A stretch of DNA of 64,000 nucleotides from Mucilaginibacter pineti (GCF_900101875.1 NZ_FNAI01000004.1:186001-250000), one strand, 5' to 3'; positions 34,860-43,662 are shown, counted from the stretch's first letter. Program-made: numbers and translations. Notes: generated by a model from the letters alone, not told the origin.

Positions 34860-34889
34860 TTGTTTAACTGTAATATAAAGTTATATTTG
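34860..34889 (+). promoter_or_regulatory. Bacteroidota-type promoter of the TPR-protein gene
   Basis: TTG at 34860-34862 (weak -33) is separated by 19 bp from TATATTTG (34882-34889), an exact TAnnTTTG -7. Predicted start near 34896, giving a leader of about 33 nt. Confidence 0.5.
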
Positions 34890-34928
34890 TTTACTGATTA
34901 ATTTATTAAACCCAGACAACAGATTTAA

Positions 34929-35570
34929 ATGAGATACTTTTTACTTCTTATCTTCTGTTCCGTAAGTATTTCTGCATCCGCGCAATGGTATAAAAACCCC
35001 ATTGAGGCTGTAAAATACGCCTTTAAAAAGCATACGCGCTACCCCATGATTGCCAATGTGCAGGATAACTCTGTAAAGAAACTGGCACTGGTAAAGCTCC
35101 CGAATGATAAGATCACCAAAGCTGTTATTGACGTTAACCCGTATGCCCTTTTCCTGATGGAAGCATCGGTAATTAAAACGGCCCAGCATAATATGCGTTT
35201 CCGGATTTACAATGCCGCCAGCTATAACTTCAGTGATCTGGCGCAGATGTACCTCAAACAAAACCGGCTGTCTGAAGCCAAGTGGTACCTGCTGCAAAGC
35301 CTGCAGATCTCGCGCCAGCAAAACGACGACAGGCACACCGTTACCAATCTTATGGGACTGGCCACCGTTAAAGCCGGTTATGGCGATTATATACAGGCCA
35401 ACCAGGACCTTGCCGAAGCCCGTACCCTGGCTGCATCCCGCGGTTTAAACAGCGATGTAACAGCCATTGAAAAACAAATACGGTTTTTACAGGACAATAA
35501 ACTGAATCCCAAAGCCGAAATACGCTACGCCGAAACTGCCGACGCCGGACCAAAACCCGCCAATAAATAA
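34929..35570 (+). CDS. Secreted TPR-like protein of unknown function
   Basis: 213 aa. Signal peptide of about 20 residues (LLLIFCSVSISASAQ). The mature part has two to three tetratricopeptide-like helical pairs (YNFSDLAQMYLKQNRLSEAKWYLLQSL about 99-125; HTVTNLMGLATVKAGYGDYIQANQDLAEA). The C-terminus is charged and proline-containing. It is likely a periplasmic protein-interaction module. No neighbour shares its strand closely, so the partner is unknown. Confidence 0.7.
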   Translation: MRYFLLLIFCSVSISASAQWYKNPIEAVKYAFKKHTRYPMIANVQDNSVKKLALVKLPNDKITKAVIDVNPYALFLMEASVIKTAQHNMRFRIYNAASYNFSDLAQMYLKQNRLSEAKWYLLQSLQISRQQNDDRHTVTNLMGLATVKAGYGDYIQANQDLAEARTLAASRGLNSDVTAIEKQIRFLQDNKLNPKAEIRYAETADAGPKPANK

Positions 35571-35608
35571 TTTTTTTTGTAGAAGATTTACCTACCTCGC
35601 TATTAAAG

Positions 35609-35793
35609 TACAAGTGTTGGGAAGACTAAATTTTAATAAAAAGGTTGTCATTTCGACGAGCCTGCATGGAAATTGCGTGTGAGCGGCAAGGAGAAATCTT
35701 CTACGAAAGGCTAAGTTCAATTGCATATCGTAGAAGATTTCTCCTCGTACCTCGTTCGAAATGACAACGCTTTTTATCTTCCCAACACTTGTA
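35609..35793. mobile_element. MITE-like element B
   Basis: 185 bp, ends TACAAGTGTTGGGAAGA and TCTTCCCAACACTTGTA; almost the same sequence and orientation as element A, with about a dozen differences. Flanks show only a weak duplication (GCTATTAAA against GTTATTAAT, 7 of 9, offset by one base), so the insertion is older or the flanks have changed. It lies in the 470-bp gap before the Prc gene. Confidence 0.8.
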
Positions 35794-35888
35794 GTTATTA
35801 ATTAAAGGGGTGAACCAACTTTTATTTTATTTCGTATAATACTATGTGATTGTCACTTTTTTTGTAACAATAGCGTAAAATGCAACAC

Positions 35889-35970
35889 CTTGTATACTAC
35901 AAGTAAAACATTATCGTATAATTGTTATTGTTAATTAAGAGGCAGCAATTACCACTGTCTCTTTTTTATT
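35889..35970 (+). promoter_or_regulatory. Structured leader upstream of prc: hairpin plus terminator-like stem
   Basis: CTTGTATACTACAAG (35889-35903) is a perfect 6-bp hairpin. Further down, AGAGGCAG (about 35938-35945) pairs with CTGTCTCT (about 35956-35963, one mismatch) and is followed by TTTTTATTTT. This reads as an intrinsic terminator about 75 bp before the prc start. It could end a short upstream RNA or act as an attenuator in the prc leader. No protein product. Confidence 0.45.
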
Positions 35971-36044
35971 TTACATTAGCAATTTAATTACAGGCACAAG
36001 TATTGATGTTTTACACAAATCCCGATTTAACTACAGTAAAAGAT

Positions 36045-38201
36045 ATGTTTAAGAAAGTATATTTATTATTGGTGCTTGGCGCTGCTCTCGCGTGCAAGGC
36101 ATCGCCATCAAAACCAATTAAGGTACCAGGTTCAAGAGATTTACAGCCCGATGAGCAGCAGGTAGCCGTTTGTAAGCAAATTGCAGGCCTTATCACCAAT
36201 TTCAATTATAAAAAGGTAGCACTTAACGATTCCATATCCGAGATAATTTACAACCGATACATTAAAACGCTGGATGAAAACCGCAGCTACTTTTTAGCGT
36301 CTGACATTAAGGATTTTGACAAATACAAAGATGTGCTTGACGATGATGTAAAGGTGGGTAACCTTAACAATGTGTTTTACATTTTTAACGTTTTACAAAA
36401 AAGATATATCGAGCGTATAAATTATTCGCTGGCGCAGATCAACAATAACTTCGATTTCACCAAGAACGAATCATTTGTGTACGAGCGTGAAAAACTACCC
36501 TATCTTGCTACACAGGCCGACATGGATGCCATGTGGACACAGCGTGTAAAATATGATCTGCTGAACCTTAAACTGGCATCGGCAGATATGACAAAGAATA
36601 AGGAAACACTTAAAAAACGTTACGAAAACCTGTTGTCGCAAGCCAATAAACTATCCAACCAGGATGTTTTCCAACAGTTTATGGATTCCTTTACCGAGGC
36701 TATAGATCCGCATACCAATTACTTTAACCCATCAAACGCGGCCCAATTCAATATCGAAATGTCGCGCCAGTTAGAAGGTATCGGCGCTTCGCTGCTTGTG
36801 GTAAATGAATATGTGACTATCAAATCAGTTGTACCGGGCGGCCCTGCCGATAAAAGCAAACAGGTAAACGTGGACGATAGGATTGTTGCTGTTGCCCAGG
36901 GTAAAACCGGCGAGTTCCAGAACATTGTTGGCTGGAGGGTTGACAATGCCATCGCCTTGATTCGCGGCACCAAAGGCACCGTGGTTAGGCTGGAACTATT
37001 GGCAGCCAATGCAAGTGCCGGCAGTAAACCAAGAACAATTGAACTGGTGCGCGAAAAAATCATTTTAAAAGATCAATCCGCACAAAAAGAGATCCGCACT
37101 TATAACAGTAACGGCAAAACGGTTAAAATAGGTGTAATTTCTATCCCTGCGTTTTATATCGATTTTAATGATTACAAAGCCGGTAACCCCAACTATAAAA
37201 GCACTACACATGATGTAAAGCTGCTGTTAGATACCCTTAAACAACAAAATGTTGATGGTATAGTTATCGATCTGCGTGAAAACGGCGGTGGTTCGTTAAT
37301 GGAAGCCATTGAACTTACCGGCTTGTTTATAAAAACCGGACCAGTAGTACAGGTTAGGGACACTAAAGACCAGGTAGATGTAAGCCGGGATGATGATCCT
37401 TCAATTGCATACTCGGGCCCAATGGCGGTATTGGTTGATCGTTTCAGCGCATCAGCATCAGAAATATTCTCGGGCGCTATACAGGATTATGGTCGCGGTC
37501 TTATTGTAGGTACGCAAACCTATGGCAAAGGATCGGTACAAAACGCTATAGACCTTGACCGCATCATGGGTACGCCGATAAAAGATAAATTAACCCAGTT
37601 AGCCGGCAGGGTTGCAGGTACCCAAAAAGTAAAATCAGGCGCGGTATCAACCGGCAGTCAAAGCACTTATGGTCAGCTTAATTTAACCATTGCCAAGTTT
37701 TACCGCATCAGTGGTAACTCTACCCAGCATAAAGGTGTAACGCCTGATATCAACTTCCCATCATTAATTCCATTGGATAAATATGGCGAAGATACCGAGC
37801 CGTCGGCCATGCCTTTTGACAGCATCGCTAAATCTGATTACACCAAAGCCGGCGACTTTACAACCGTATTGCCGCAGCTTAAAAAATTACACGATCAGCG
37901 CATGGCATCAAGCGCCAGCTACAAATACATGCTGGAAGATATTGCCGACTATAAGAAACACGATGCTGACACCAGCGTAAGCTTAAACGAGGCCGACATG
38001 AAAAAACAACGCGATGAAGATGAGGCAAAAGCCTTTAAGCATAACAACGAGCGCCGCGTAGCCTTAGGTTTACCAGCACTTAAAAAAGGCGATAAAAAAC
38101 CAAAGAACGAAGATCTTGACTTTGTAAAACGCGAAGCCGGCCAGATCATTACAGACTATATTAGCCTGGAGCCAAAACTTACCAGCATATCAACGCAATA
38201 A
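36045..38201 (+). CDS. prc: Carboxy-terminal processing protease (Tsp/Prc, S41 family)
   Basis: 718 aa from ATG 36045; an in-frame ATG at 36003 would precede the signal sequence by 14 residues. N-terminus MFKKVYLLLVLGAALAC has a signal peptide with a possible lipobox. Prc layout: N-terminal helical domain, PDZ (about 250-335, GIGASLLVVNEYVTIKSVVPG), catalytic core with FSASASEIFSGAIQDYG and TYGKGSVQ (Ser, then Lys 25 residues on, as in Tsp Ser430/Lys455), and a long Lys-rich DUF3340-type tail. Periplasmic degradation or processing of envelope proteins and peptidoglycan hydrolases. Confidence 0.93.
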   Translation: MFKKVYLLLVLGAALACKASPSKPIKVPGSRDLQPDEQQVAVCKQIAGLITNFNYKKVALNDSISEIIYNRYIKTLDENRSYFLASDIKDFDKYKDVLDDDVKVGNLNNVFYIFNVLQKRYIERINYSLAQINNNFDFTKNESFVYEREKLPYLATQADMDAMWTQRVKYDLLNLKLASADMTKNKETLKKRYENLLSQANKLSNQDVFQQFMDSFTEAIDPHTNYFNPSNAAQFNIEMSRQLEGIGASLLVVNEYVTIKSVVPGGPADKSKQVNVDDRIVAVAQGKTGEFQNIVGWRVDNAIALIRGTKGTVVRLELLAANASAGSKPRTIELVREKIILKDQSAQKEIRTYNSNGKTVKIGVISIPAFYIDFNDYKAGNPNYKSTTHDVKLLLDTLKQQNVDGIVIDLRENGGGSLMEAIELTGLFIKTGPVVQVRDTKDQVDVSRDDDPSIAYSGPMAVLVDRFSASASEIFSGAIQDYGRGLIVGTQTYGKGSVQNAIDLDRIMGTPIKDKLTQLAGRVAGTQKVKSGAVSTGSQSTYGQLNLTIAKFYRISGNSTQHKGVTPDINFPSLIPLDKYGEDTEPSAMPFDSIAKSDYTKAGDFTTVLPQLKKLHDQRMASSASYKYMLEDIADYKKHDADTSVSLNEADMKKQRDEDEAKAFKHNNERRVALGLPALKKGDKKPKNEDLDFVKREAGQIITDYISLEPKLTSISTQ

Positions 38202-38222
38202 GCCTCAGCCGTAAATAATTTA

Positions 38223-38254
38223 AAAAGCCCCATCTGAAAACAGATGGGGCTTTT
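38223..38254 (+). terminator. Intrinsic terminator of prc
   Basis: AAAAGCCCCATCTG (38223-38236) and its perfect complement (38241-38254) around AAAA. The same stem-loop with one base less in the loop ends the unrelated gene at 39389-39790. Confidence 0.9.
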
Positions 38255-38267
38255 CGTATAGTTGTTG

Positions 38268-38348
38268 TCATTGCGAGGCACGAAGCAATCTCATTTGCAA
38301 AGCTCGTCACCTGTCCTGTGAGATTGCTTCGTATCTCGCAACAATGAC
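38268..38348. repeat. REP-like palindrome (gtcattgcgagg family)
   Basis: Arm GTCATTGCGAGGCACGAAGC.. (38268-38292) faces its near complement at 38321-38348, which carries a 3-nt insertion near its end. Same family as 28987-29066. Confidence 0.8.
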
Positions 38349-38370
38349 GGTGTGGAGAATTCCTTTAACC

Positions 38371-38904
38371 TCACCAGAAGTATACAGCACACATAGTAAG
38401 CCCAAGCCACGATCCTATATAAATCATACAAATTGCAAAATCGATGAAGGTCACCTTTTTGTTTTCAATTAAATCGGGGCCGCCCCCTTTCGCCGGTGCA
38501 ACAAATTCCCGGCGCTGTATTTTACGGCTGGCGTATCTTAATAATTGAAATAGTAAAAGCAGTGGTATAGTATTAACTAATCCTGCCGAAGGATTTCCAC
38601 GGTACATTTGTAATTCAAGGTCGCCTTTGTAAATAAAATAAAGGATCAAATGCCCAATACCAAACCCAAACCAAATTAGATATGATCTAAAATTTCTTAG
38701 TGACACATACATGAAAAAATACAAAAACATTTGTGGCAACCCACCATACATTATGATGGTAATCTGTTTAGTATCACCGCTACCTAAGTAGCAGGTAACA
38801 ATAACACCAAGTGTAGCCAAAGCATAAATTACAGCAACAGTAAATTCCCAGGGTTTAAGGTCTTCGTAATAAATAAATGGTTTTTTAATTTTAACTTTTC
38901 GCAT
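38371..38904 (-). CDS. Unknown four-helix membrane protein
   Basis: 177 aa. Hydrophobic segments around 22-42, 49-69, 74-92 and 153-173, with a charged loop carrying RKIQRREFVAPAKGGGPD between the third and fourth. A basic N-terminus suggests a cytoplasmic start. No recognised family or motif; its neighbours offer no functional context. Convergent with prc across a palindrome. Confidence 0.6.
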   Translation of the reverse strand: MRKVKIKKPFIYYEDLKPWEFTVAVIYALATLGVIVTCYLGSGDTKQITIIMYGGLPQMFLYFFMYVSLRNFRSYLIWFGFGIGHLILYFIYKGDLELQMYRGNPSAGLVNTIPLLLLFQLLRYASRKIQRREFVAPAKGGGPDLIENKKVTFIDFAICMIYIGSWLGLTMCAVYFW

Positions 38905-39019
38905 TTAGTGGTAGGTCCGTCAACAAAACTATCAATTCAAAATGATAGTTTTCAGAATAGTTGGGGGATACAAGTATGATGACCACACGTATAATCATAT
39001 TGAGCTGTACTTATCTAAG

Positions 39020-39240
39020 AATAAATCCCGCCGCCGCCCGGCCTCTCTCCGCCGCTCGGCTCCAGCCGAGTGGTATTACAAGGCCTCCGGCCTGTTACGA
39101 TGCACTGCGGCGAAGACGCCGCGTAATAGCCATCACCCGGCAAGAGCCGAGCGATAGCGAATGATTAGCCCCCCCAACTCCGCCGCCCGGCTCCAGCCGG
39201 GTGGCAAATATTACAAGGCCTCCGGCTTGCTACTATTAAA
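39020..39240. repeat. GC-rich dispersed repeat, tandem partial duplication
   Basis: No gene in 38905-39388. A GC-rich unit 39045-39165 begins with 'cgctcggctccagccgagtg', continues with 'attacaaggcctccggcctg' and ends 'gagccgagcgatagcgaatg'. Its first half is repeated at 39179-39232 with slight changes. A further complete unit, broken by two MITE insertions, lies at 39965-40520. The remaining 39240-39388 is AT-rich leader. Confidence 0.75.
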
Positions 39241-39388
39241 TGGTTTTAGTCGATAAATTTCAGGGAATAATGCGTTATATATTGTAAATAATACACTATG
39301 GTTTAAATTATTAACTGAAAAAATAAATTTAACAGAAAGCTAAATATTACTACCTTTAATTTCAACCAATTTAAAACCAATAAAAACC

Positions 39389-39790
39389 ATGAAAAAAACC
39401 GCTATTTTACTAATTCTTCTATCTTCTGCTTTTGTTAGCCTTAACAGTTTTAAAAGTGTGGCTGTTACCGACAAAAAAGTTAATTCCGCCTTCACACAGA
39501 CAATTAAAACCGCAAATTTTGGCTACACAGTAGGACCAAACTATCAGGGTGTTATAACCCTAAAGTATGGACCAACGGGTGTTTACACATCTGTAACAGC
39601 AGTACTAACCGGCGTAGCCAACATGCAAATGACACTTGTAAGCCATAGCCCCGGTACATTTGACAATGTTGACCAATGGAAAGGTGATTATGTAGCCGCC
39701 GACGGTACAGAATATATAGTTACTTTTTCTGTAACAGGGGGTAATGGCAACTGGCAAATAAGCAACGTTAGCCCTTCAACTATAGTATAG
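39389..39790 (+). CDS. Small secreted protein of unknown function
   Basis: 133 aa. Hydrophobic N-terminus (KKTAILLILLSSAFVSLNSF) looks like a signal peptide. The mature protein is beta-rich (GVITLKYGPTGVYTSVTAVLTG, TEYIVTFSVTGGNGNWQIS) without cysteines, suggesting a small periplasmic or surface beta-sandwich. No family recognised. It has its own terminator that copies the one behind prc. Confidence 0.65.
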   Translation: MKKTAILLILLSSAFVSLNSFKSVAVTDKKVNSAFTQTIKTANFGYTVGPNYQGVITLKYGPTGVYTSVTAVLTGVANMQMTLVSHSPGTFDNVDQWKGDYVAADGTEYIVTFSVTGGNGNWQISNVSPSTIV

Positions 39791-39817
39791 TAGCATAACG
39801 ATTCTTAAATAATTGAT

Positions 39818-39850
39818 AAAAAGCCCCATCTGAAACAGATGGGGCTTTTT
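39818..39850 (+). terminator. Intrinsic terminator, near copy of the prc terminator
   Basis: AAAAAGCCCCATCTG (39818-39832) pairs perfectly with 39836-39850 around AAA. Stem sequence equals that at 38223-38254. Confidence 0.9.
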
Positions 39851-39975
39851 GGTGGGGATACTTTTTCCTTATCATACCTCAAATGGCCCGCCACCCCTTG
39901 TCGAAGGATCGCGCGCAGAGGCATTTACCCGCTATACTTCGACTGGCTTAGCATGACAGCCTCTCCCCGTCGCTC

Positions 39976-40213
39976 GGCTCCTGCTCATAAGTGTTCGGAA
40001 GAATTGAAACAATTGCAACCTGTGCCCTGGAGGGGCTACCTATTTGTAGCAAATCATGTTAAAAAATTTTGCGCCGTAGGTGCTACCCAAAATTAACAGG
40101 CCATCACATTCAAGGGTAGCCTCGATGAGGCAATAAATAATTACGCTTGAATCGCTACAAATAGGTAGCTCCTGACGGAGCAGCTAATCTTCCGAACACC
40201 TGTGGGCTACTGC
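39976..40213. mobile_element. MITE-like element E, same termini but different core
   Basis: 219 bp (39986-40204) with ends CATAAGTGTTCGGAAG and CTTCCGAACACCTGTG. Flanks GGCTCCTGC (39976-39984) and GGCTACTGC (40205-40213) form a 9-bp target duplication with one mismatch. The core differs from elements A-D: it is a palindrome built on GGCTACCTATTTGTAGC and GCTACAAATAGGTAGC and carries the GCGCCGTAGGTGCTAC word. Confidence 0.8.
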
Positions 40214-40269
40214 CGAGTTGGCAACGGCTATTATACTGCGGCGAGGATGCCGTGTAATAGGCATCACCT

Positions 40270-40499
40270 GGCAAGAGCCCACAAGTGTTGGGAAGATAAA
40301 AAGCGTTGTCATTTCGAACGAGGTACGAGGAGAAACTACCTCTTGAGCGATAGCGAAAAATCTTCTACGATATGCAATTGGACTTAGCCTTTCGTAGAAG
40401 ATTTCTCCTTGTCGCTCACACGCAATTCCCATGCAGGCTCGTCGAAATGACAACCTTTTTGTTAAAATTTATTCTTCCCAACACCTCTCGGCAAAAGCC
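40270..40499. mobile_element. MITE-like element C (inverted copy with a 25-bp internal insertion)
   Basis: 210 bp (40280-40489), ends CACAAGTGTTGGGAAGA and CTTCCCAACACCTCTC, in opposite orientation to A and B. It is 25 bp longer because of extra sequence around 40334-40360. Flanking 10-mers GGCAAGAGCC (40270-40279) and GGCAAAAGCC (40490-40499) differ at one position and mark a target duplication. A frame crossing it (40184-40453, minus) is not a gene. Confidence 0.82.
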
Positions 40500-40651
40500 G
40501 AGCGATAGCGAATGATTAAAAATGATTAATGAAGCTGAAAGCAGCGACCATGCTAAGTCACGGGCTGCAAGCCCGCGCCAGTTATAACTAAACTCGCGCC
40601 AGCAAATGGGCTAAAAACCGCGTCAGTAAATGAAATATATGCCAGAAAGTC

Positions 40652-40745
40652 TGTCATCCTGAGCGTAGCGAAGGATCTATTATACGTCATGCACAGTTGG
40701 ATAAGCAAATTTAATAGCAGATCCTTCGCTACGCTCAGGATGACA
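40652..40745. repeat. REP-like palindrome, perfect 27-bp arms
   Basis: TGTCATCCTGAGCGTAGCG.. (40652-40678) is exactly complementary to 40719-40745, with 40 nt between. Same family as 12257-12338. It lies 20 bp after the end of the SNF2 helicase gene. Confidence 0.85.
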
Positions 40746-40764
40746 AATCAGATTTTCCTAAACC

Positions 40765-43662
40765 CTACCCCAAAATCTCCTTAATATCATCGGCCGAAAG
40801 CGACTTGATGAAACTTTCTTCGGTGGTGATGAGGGCGCGGCTTAGGCTTAGTTTGCGCTGCTGCAGGGCCAGGATCTTTTCCTCAACCGAATCTTTGGTG
40901 ATGAATTTATAGATGAACACGTTTTTGGTTTGGCCAATGCGGTGCGTACGGTCAATGGCTTGCTGCTCCACGGCGGGATTCCACCAGGGGTCAAGGATGA
41001 AAACATAGTCGGCCTCGGTAAGGTTAAGGCCTACACCACCCGCTTTTATAGATATCAGGAATACCCTTGTTTTTGTATCTTCCTGAAACTTTTTCACTAC
41101 ATCGCCGCGGTTTTGGGTACTGCCATCCAGATACACATAAGGCACACCTTCACGATCGAAATGTTCGCGGTAAATAGTAAGCTGTTTTACAAATTGCGAG
41201 AAGATCAGCACTTTATGGCCGCCATCAAGCACGTTGGCCAAGGTGTGCACCACGTTTTCGAATTTGCCGCTATCGCCCTCATAATCCTTGTCGATCATGA
41301 TGGGGTGATTGGCAATCTGCCGCAGCTTAATTAAGCCCTGTAATACCTGGATCTGGGTTTTAGCAAAGGTGCCGTCTTCCAAACTTTTCAGTAGTTCGTT
41401 ACGGTATTCTGATTTTACTTTTTCATATACCGATGCCTGTTCCTCGCTCATTTGGCAATAGAAAAGGTTCTCTGTTTTCGGCGGCAGCTCGGTAGCTACC
41501 TGCTCTTTGGTACGGCGCAGTACAAAGGGCTTTATGAGGGCCTGCAATTTACGGGCCTTGTCCTCATCCTTTTTCTTTTCAATAGGTGTTACAAACTCGT
41601 TCTGGAAAAACTGCTGACTGCCCAGTAAACCCGGGTTAATGAAACTCATCTGCGTCCAAAGGTCGTTAACCGAGTTTTCTACCGGGGTACCGCTCAATAT
41701 AAGTTTAAAGCGCGATTTAAGCTGTTTAACCGCCATGAATGATTTGGACGACGGGTTTTTAATATTCTGACTTTCATCAAGGATCACATAATCAAAAAAG
41801 AAACCCTTAAACATTTCAATATCTATCCGGCTGATGCCGTAGGTAGTAATTACCACATCGTAATTGGCAAAAACATCTGCCGAGCGGTAGCGGAGCGTAC
41901 CGGTATGCACCATCAGCCTAAGCTGCGGAGTAAATTTTTTAGCCTCGTTAAGCCAGTTGTAAATAAGCGAGGTAGGCATAATTACCAGCGACACGCTTTT
42001 GCCGCCTTCGGTCTCGGTAAACTCCTTGTGTTTTTGCAGCAGGGCCAGGGTTTGTATGGTTTTACCCAAACCCATATCATCGGCCAGGCAGCCGCCAAAA
42101 TGGTAGCTCTTTAAAAAGTGGAACCAGTTGTAGCCCGCCTTTTGGTAGGGCCGCAAATTACCGGCAAAGTTCACAGGCATATCCACCTCTTCCAGCTCCT
42201 CAAAATTGGTGAGCTTTTGCAACTTGCGGGTCATGGTTACATCGGCCATTTCGCCATCGGCAAGATCATTAACCAGGCCTATGTGGTGCCGCCGCAGCTT
42301 CAGGTCATTACCACCCTCGCTAAAGTGCAGCAGGTTGCCGTATTGCGAAAACCATTTTTCGGGAATTACCGCAATCTCGCCGCTGGGCAGCAAAAATTCT
42401 TTTTTATGGTTGAGGATGTGGTTTTTAAGCTGAATAAAGGGAATCCGGTACGGCCCGAACCATACAATGGCATGAATATCAAACCAATCGTTATTTTCCT
42501 TTACCTCCAGGTCAATTTTGCTGTTGCCAAAAACATAGCGCTTTTGCCCTTCGGGTTGTTCCAGCTCAAAACCAAGCTCAATAAGCTGGTCGTGGTGCTG
42601 GTTAAGCCATTCAAAAACCGAGAAGGAATGATCGGCATCCTCATCATGGTGATTATCTACCTCCAGATTCTGGAACAGGGTTGATACCGTTTTAAGGCCC
42701 ATTTGCTCCAGCAGTTGCATTTTATTTTTTTCCCAGGTAGTTGATCTTTTTATGCGATGGAACAGGTATTCGTCGCCATTTTTCTCCATCCTTACAGATA
42801 CATGCCTGCCATCGCCGTAAGGGAAAATATAGCCCGCATATTTAAAATACAGCTGCAACTGCGATGTGCCGCCCTCTACATAAATAGGTTTCAGCAGGGC
42901 CTGGGCATCATACTTTTCGGTATTGATAGTAAAACCCTCGGCGTATACGTTATGCTTTTCAATAAGCGGGGCAACAAATTTTTCAAAGTACGATTGCTCG
43001 GATGATCGCGGAATGGCAATGTATCGCTTGTTTAAAAAAGGTATCAGCTTTTTACCCTCAATCTCTTTATCAAAATAATACAGCGTATCGTCAAGCAGCA
43101 TCCAGGCCGGATGGTTGCAAATAACCTCGGCATTTTTAAACATGAATTCAATGCGCATCCCCTGGTACTTAATGGTAGGGAAATACCTTATCTCCTCCTC
43201 GTTACGCCTGAAATGGAACAGTACCGATGCCGGTTCGGTAGCTATCTGCAGCTTTTTTTCGCCTGGATAGCCCTCCTTGCTCATCTGGTAAACCATTTTG
43301 GTACCCAGTAGGTTCAGCGCTTCGGCCATACGCTTTTCCATTTTGGGGCGGATGGTTTCAAACAGTTGCTCGTTAAATATCTTGGCGAAAAACTCAAACG
43401 GGCGGATAAGCTTTTTGTGAAACCGTTTGATCACGTTGCCCTGCTCCATTTCCTCCAGTATTTTTATGAGCTTGATATCGGTATCATCAATACAGTGCAC
43501 AAACTCCTTGGCGGTGTTGCTGAATAAACGCTGGTGGGTTAATGAAAATTCTCCGTTTGGATTAAGCTGAACAATGTGCGGCTCAATTACATAACCGAGG
43601 TACTCATGCCGGGCAATGGCATAAATGATTTGGCAGGGTTTGGTACTATCGACTCGCAACAT
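40765..43662 (-). CDS. SNF2-family DEAD/DEAH helicase (Swi2/Snf2, RapA/HepA-like)
   Basis: 965 aa. The C-terminal half is a full SNF2 motor: motif I DDMGLGKTIQTL (about 528-539), motif II DESQNIKNP in place of DEAH, LILSGTPVENS, and motifs V-VI in KAGGVGLNLTEADYVFILDP and DRTHRIGQTKNV. The N-terminal 480 residues are of a type found in Bacteroidota SNF2 proteins and carry no recognised zinc or SWIM motif. Chromatin-type DNA translocase, likely in transcription or repair. Divergent from the ATP-grasp operon across a 427-bp gap with a phased repeat. Confidence 0.92.
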   Translation of the reverse strand: MLRVDSTKPCQIIYAIARHEYLGYVIEPHIVQLNPNGEFSLTHQRLFSNTAKEFVHCIDDTDIKLIKILEEMEQGNVIKRFHKKLIRPFEFFAKIFNEQLFETIRPKMEKRMAEALNLLGTKMVYQMSKEGYPGEKKLQIATEPASVLFHFRRNEEEIRYFPTIKYQGMRIEFMFKNAEVICNHPAWMLLDDTLYYFDKEIEGKKLIPFLNKRYIAIPRSSEQSYFEKFVAPLIEKHNVYAEGFTINTEKYDAQALLKPIYVEGGTSQLQLYFKYAGYIFPYGDGRHVSVRMEKNGDEYLFHRIKRSTTWEKNKMQLLEQMGLKTVSTLFQNLEVDNHHDEDADHSFSVFEWLNQHHDQLIELGFELEQPEGQKRYVFGNSKIDLEVKENNDWFDIHAIVWFGPYRIPFIQLKNHILNHKKEFLLPSGEIAVIPEKWFSQYGNLLHFSEGGNDLKLRRHHIGLVNDLADGEMADVTMTRKLQKLTNFEELEEVDMPVNFAGNLRPYQKAGYNWFHFLKSYHFGGCLADDMGLGKTIQTLALLQKHKEFTETEGGKSVSLVIMPTSLIYNWLNEAKKFTPQLRLMVHTGTLRYRSADVFANYDVVITTYGISRIDIEMFKGFFFDYVILDESQNIKNPSSKSFMAVKQLKSRFKLILSGTPVENSVNDLWTQMSFINPGLLGSQQFFQNEFVTPIEKKKDEDKARKLQALIKPFVLRRTKEQVATELPPKTENLFYCQMSEEQASVYEKVKSEYRNELLKSLEDGTFAKTQIQVLQGLIKLRQIANHPIMIDKDYEGDSGKFENVVHTLANVLDGGHKVLIFSQFVKQLTIYREHFDREGVPYVYLDGSTQNRGDVVKKFQEDTKTRVFLISIKAGGVGLNLTEADYVFILDPWWNPAVEQQAIDRTHRIGQTKNVFIYKFITKDSVEEKILALQQRKLSLSRALITTEESFIKSLSADDIKEILG

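Larger units (their letters stand above)
39965..40520. repeat. Composite: dispersed repeat broken by two nested MITE-like elements
   Basis: Compared with the intact unit at 39045-39165, the host repeat is found in three pieces: 39966-39985, 40205-40279 (containing 'ctgcggcgaggatgccgtg') and 40490-40520 ('agccgagcgatagcgaatg'). The gaps are elements E and C. Gene-free from 39851 to 40764. Confidence 0.8.

Noticed and set aside
38942..39164. Overlapping plus-strand frames of about 70 codons
   Set aside because: They translate the GC-rich dispersed repeat and an AT-rich leader, with Arg-rich composition unlike local genes.
40184..40453. Minus-strand frame of 89 codons
   Set aside because: Read-through of element C and the host repeat.
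40930..43311. Several long plus-strand frames opposite the SNF2 helicase
   Set aside because: Antisense shadows of a strongly supported 965-aa gene; no independent features.
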